Source: Candidatus Shapirobacteria bacterium (GTDB lineage: Bacteria > Patescibacteriota > Microgenomatia > UBA12405). Taken from it: DNA of 7,449 bases. Below are positions 6,029 to 7,449 of the stretch, piece by piece. The notes beneath the pieces were generated by a model, which worked only from the letters and a program-made list of their open reading frames with translations, ran no database searches and was not told the origin of the DNA. Every line of letters starts with the position of its first letter. The stretch's first letter is position 1. The stretch covers positions 1-7,449 of the forward strand of contig JAHFKH010000038.1 in NCBI GenBank assembly GCA_023245435.1, in the 5' to 3' direction. Position numbers and translations under genes: made by a program.

Positions 6029-7449
6029 TTGATTAAAAAATTTATAATATTAAAGAATCGATCGATTGCCCCGCTGTCGCGGGGCGTGGGTGGTGGTTTT
6101 TCATTAATAGAAGTTGTAATCGCTGTGGCATTGTTTGCCATAATTGCTGGTGGAGGAATATCGGGAATGATTACTCCATTGTCATCGGGCCGAAGTTCGG
6201 GTGAAATGACGAGGGCGACACAATTAGCTTCTGAAGGTTTGGAAGCGGTTCGATCGATACGCGACAGGAATTTTGCTAATATTACTTCGGGAACTAAGGG
6301 AATTGGAATATCGTCATCATTGTGGAGTTTTTCTGGAACATCCGATGTTACGGATAAATTTACACGTATAATTAATATTAAAAATGCCTCGCGTGATGCA
6401 GGAGGAACTTTGGTGGCATCAGGAGGAACGACAGACCCCGATACTTTTTTGGTGGAAACTGATGTAAATTGGAATTATTTGAATGGTGATAGTCGTAATG
6501 TATCGATGTCAACATTATTAACTAATTGGCGCAAGGCGATTACAGTATCATCATTTGATGGTTTGATAGTTTATGGTGATGGAACAACTTTACCGTTATG
6601 GCGAACATATGGCACTGCGAGCAATATTTTTGGAACGGAATCAACTATGCCGGCAGTAGTAGGAAGCCCAAGAAATTTTGTGATTCGAACTTCACCAATT
6701 AAAAATGAAGCTGTTTCTGGGATGTTGTCAACTGATGGAAAATTGTATGTGTCTTGTTTTAATGGAACTAATTGGACTCAAGATTGGTCGGTAACAATTG
6801 GAGTGGGAACAACTAGAACTCGACCTTTTGATGTCGCTTATGAAAATACAACAGGTAATGTGGTGGTTTTATATTCGACAAATGTGGCCACAACTAATGA
6901 ATTAAATTTTAAAACTAAAGCAGGTACAAGTGGTTGTGGAAGTGGTAGTTGGAGTGGGGCAACCGCATTTGACCCGGTCCGCACCGCAGCGGCGGTGTCA
7001 TGGGTAAAAATGACAAGTAATCCAATTGCGGGAAGTAATTTAATTGCCGCAATTTGGGTTGATTATCAAAAAGATTTGTCAAGTGGAATTTGGAATGGAA
7101 TGACTTTTCAAAATGAACCGGCAGCAGTGGGGGATACAAAAGTAGAGGCGATTAATACTGGCAATTCTTTTCCCGATGTTGAGGCCTGGGATTTGGCTTA
7201 TGAATCGGTGACAGGTGATTTGATGACAGTGTGGGGAACAAGTACTGGAACAAATGGAACAAATGGTGTTAAATATCGCCTATGTACAGGCAATAGTGCA
7301 AGCTGTACTTGGGGAGTGGGGGCATCACCTCCGACTTTTGCAGATGATGCCACCAATTTGGATTTGGCAGCAAATCCAAATACAGATGAAATGGTGTTTT
7401 CTTCGATTGGTAATGCCGGGTCTGATTTACAAATTGGATATTGGAATGG
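6029..7449 (+). CDS. PilV-like prepilin fused to a repeat (beta-propeller-like) extracellular domain, 3' end outside window
   Basis: The frame is open from an in-frame TAA at 6020 to the window end (473 codons from TTG 6029), with no ATG ahead of the pilin motif. The chosen start gives a Lys-rich leader (MIKKFIILKN...) ending GVGGG, cleavage Gly23/Phe24, then FSLIEVVIAVALFAI with Glu28 as mature Glu5. ATQLASEGLEAVRSIRD follows, as in PilV/GspI-type minor pilins. From about residue 170 the protein changes to repeated beta-rich units of roughly 60 residues: FDVAYENTTGNVVVLYS (267-283), WDLAYESVTGDLMTVW (387-402), LDLAANPNTDEMVFS (444-458), with less similar units near 179, 239 and 325-340. Cysteines at 243, 303, 419 and 426 could form disulfides. 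GTG 6086 is the alternative start (leader MGGG). The spacer to the previous gene is 43 nt. A surface-exposed minor or tip pilin with a binding domain is the likely role; the ligand is unknown. Confidence 0.85.
   Translation, partial: MIKKFIILKNRSIAPLSRGVGGGFSLIEVVIAVALFAIIAGGGISGMITPLSSGRSSGEMTRATQLASEGLEAVRSIRDRNFANITSGTKGIGISSSLWSFSGTSDVTDKFTRIINIKNASRDAGGTLVASGGTTDPDTFLVETDVNWNYLNGDSRNVSMSTLLTNWRKAITVSSFDGLIVYGDGTTLPLWRTYGTASNIFGTESTMPAVVGSPRNFVIRTSPIKNEAVSGMLSTDGKLYVSCFNGTNWTQDWSVTIGVGTTRTRPFDVAYENTTGNVVVLYSTNVATTNELNFKTKAGTSGCGSGSWSGATAFDPVRTAAAVSWVKMTSNPIAGSNLIAAIWVDYQKDLSSGIWNGMTFQNEPAAVGDTKVEAINTGNSFPDVEAWDLAYESVTGDLMTVWGTSTGTNGTNGVKYRLCTGNSASCTWGVGASPPTFADDATNLDLAANPNTDEMVFSSIGNAGSDLQIGYWN
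6043..6048 (+). promoter_or_regulatory. Possible -10 box (TATAAT)
   Basis: A perfect TATAAT lies 38 nt before GTG 6086. No good -35 element stands about 17 nt upstream (TAAAAA at 6020-6025). In such AT-rich sequence the match may be chance, and it would fall inside the coding region if TTG 6029 is the true start. Confidence 0.2.
6056..6085. repeat. Double palindrome: AATCGATCGATT joined to a GC-rich hairpin
   Basis: Bases 6056-6067 form the 12-bp perfect palindrome AATCGATCGATT. Directly adjoining, GCCCCGC (6068-6074) pairs with GCGGGGC (6079-6085) around the loop TGTC. The hairpin is almost pure G/C in strongly AT-rich surroundings. It is either in frame inside the prepilin leader (encoding roughly IAPLSRG) or in the 5' UTR if translation starts at GTG 6086. 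No U-tract follows at once (GTGGGTGG comes next), so it is not a standard terminator. It resembles the short GC palindromes dispersed in many bacterial genomes. Confidence 0.9.
6827..7404 (+). repeat. Coding region of diverged ~60-residue repeats in the pilin fusion
   Basis: Translated units with the shared pattern (F/W/L)-D-(V/L)-A-(Y)-(E)-x-x-T-(G) followed by a hydrophobic strand begin at residues 267, 387 and 444. A weaker unit around 325 (VSWVKMTSN...LIAAIW) fills the 120-residue gap, so the period is about 57-60 residues. The units have beta-strand-like alternation and Trp/Gly-rich turns, as in beta-propeller blades. The repeat is seen at protein level only; DNA identity between units is low, which implies an old duplication. 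Confidence 0.7.
6982..6997. repeat. Small GC-rich hairpin inside the pilin fusion gene
   Basis: CACCGC (6982-6987) pairs with GCGGTG (6992-6997) around AGCG. It is the centre of a short GC-rich island (about 6973-6997) that encodes DPVRTAAAV. It is weaker than the hairpin at 6068-6085 and may simply reflect alanine and arginine codons. Confidence 0.6.

Noticed and set aside
6068..6101. GC-rich hairpin followed by TTTTT as an intrinsic terminator
   Set aside because: The T-run starts 12 nt after the stem, separated by GTGGGTGGTGG, and is part of the FSLIE codons. The frame is open through the hairpin.
6915..7139. Minus-strand 74-codon open frame
   Set aside because: It lies opposite the pilin-fusion repeat domain, which continues uninterrupted on the plus strand. 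No motif supports it.
1..7449. CRISPR array, tRNA, rRNA, transposase or integrase
   Set aside because: No regularly spaced direct repeats, cloverleaf-like segments or transposase/integrase motifs were seen, and nearly all bases are explained by T4P and signalling genes.

Overview
The window is AT-rich (roughly two thirds A+T by eye, not counted), entirely plus-strand coding and very compact. It reads as a type IV pilus (T4P) assembly operon led by a two-component signalling pair. The style suggests a member of the Candidate Phyla Radiation (Patescibacteria): genes overlap by 1, 4 or 20 nt or abut, Shine-Dalgarno sites are nearly absent, the histidine kinase has a SHQLRTPL-type H-box, and the T4P parts are PilB/PilC plus short GspH- and PilV-like prepilins. 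This placement is inference from style, because no rRNA or marker gene is present. TGA serves as a stop (end of the response regulator) and glycines are GGN, so the Gracilibacteria/Absconditabacteria recoding (TGA = Gly) is not indicated.

Layout. 1-118 is the 3' end of an upstream gene with a coiled-coil C-terminus. 99-2456 is a membrane histidine kinase (double-Cache sensor, HAMP, coiled coil, PAS, HisKA, HATPase_c). 2481-2843 is a stand-alone receiver protein. 2840-4522 is the PilB extension ATPase, 4522-5565 is the PilC platform protein, and 5566-5985 is a GspH/FimT-like prepilin. 5986-6028 is a short AT-only spacer with a 7-bp tandem repeat. From 6029 to the window end is a PilV-like prepilin N-terminus fused to a long repeat-containing, probably beta-propeller-like extracellular domain. 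That gene has no ATG start, begins at TTG or GTG, and is still open at base 7449.

How they may work together. The kinase would sense an extracytoplasmic ligand and also a cytoplasmic signal through PAS, then phosphorylate the single-domain regulator. The regulator has no DNA-binding output, and its start of translation is coupled to pilB, so a protein-protein effect on pilus motors is plausible. PilB and PilC would polymerise pilins. The two prepilins look like minor or tip components, the second carrying a large domain suited to binding surfaces or host cells. No PilT, PilD, PilM/N/O/Q or obvious major pilin is in the window.

The most interesting points are the pilin-repeat-domain fusion and a GC-rich perfect palindrome, next to a second palindrome, inside or just before the leader of that same gene. 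There are also several long perfect palindromes in and next to the kinase gene.
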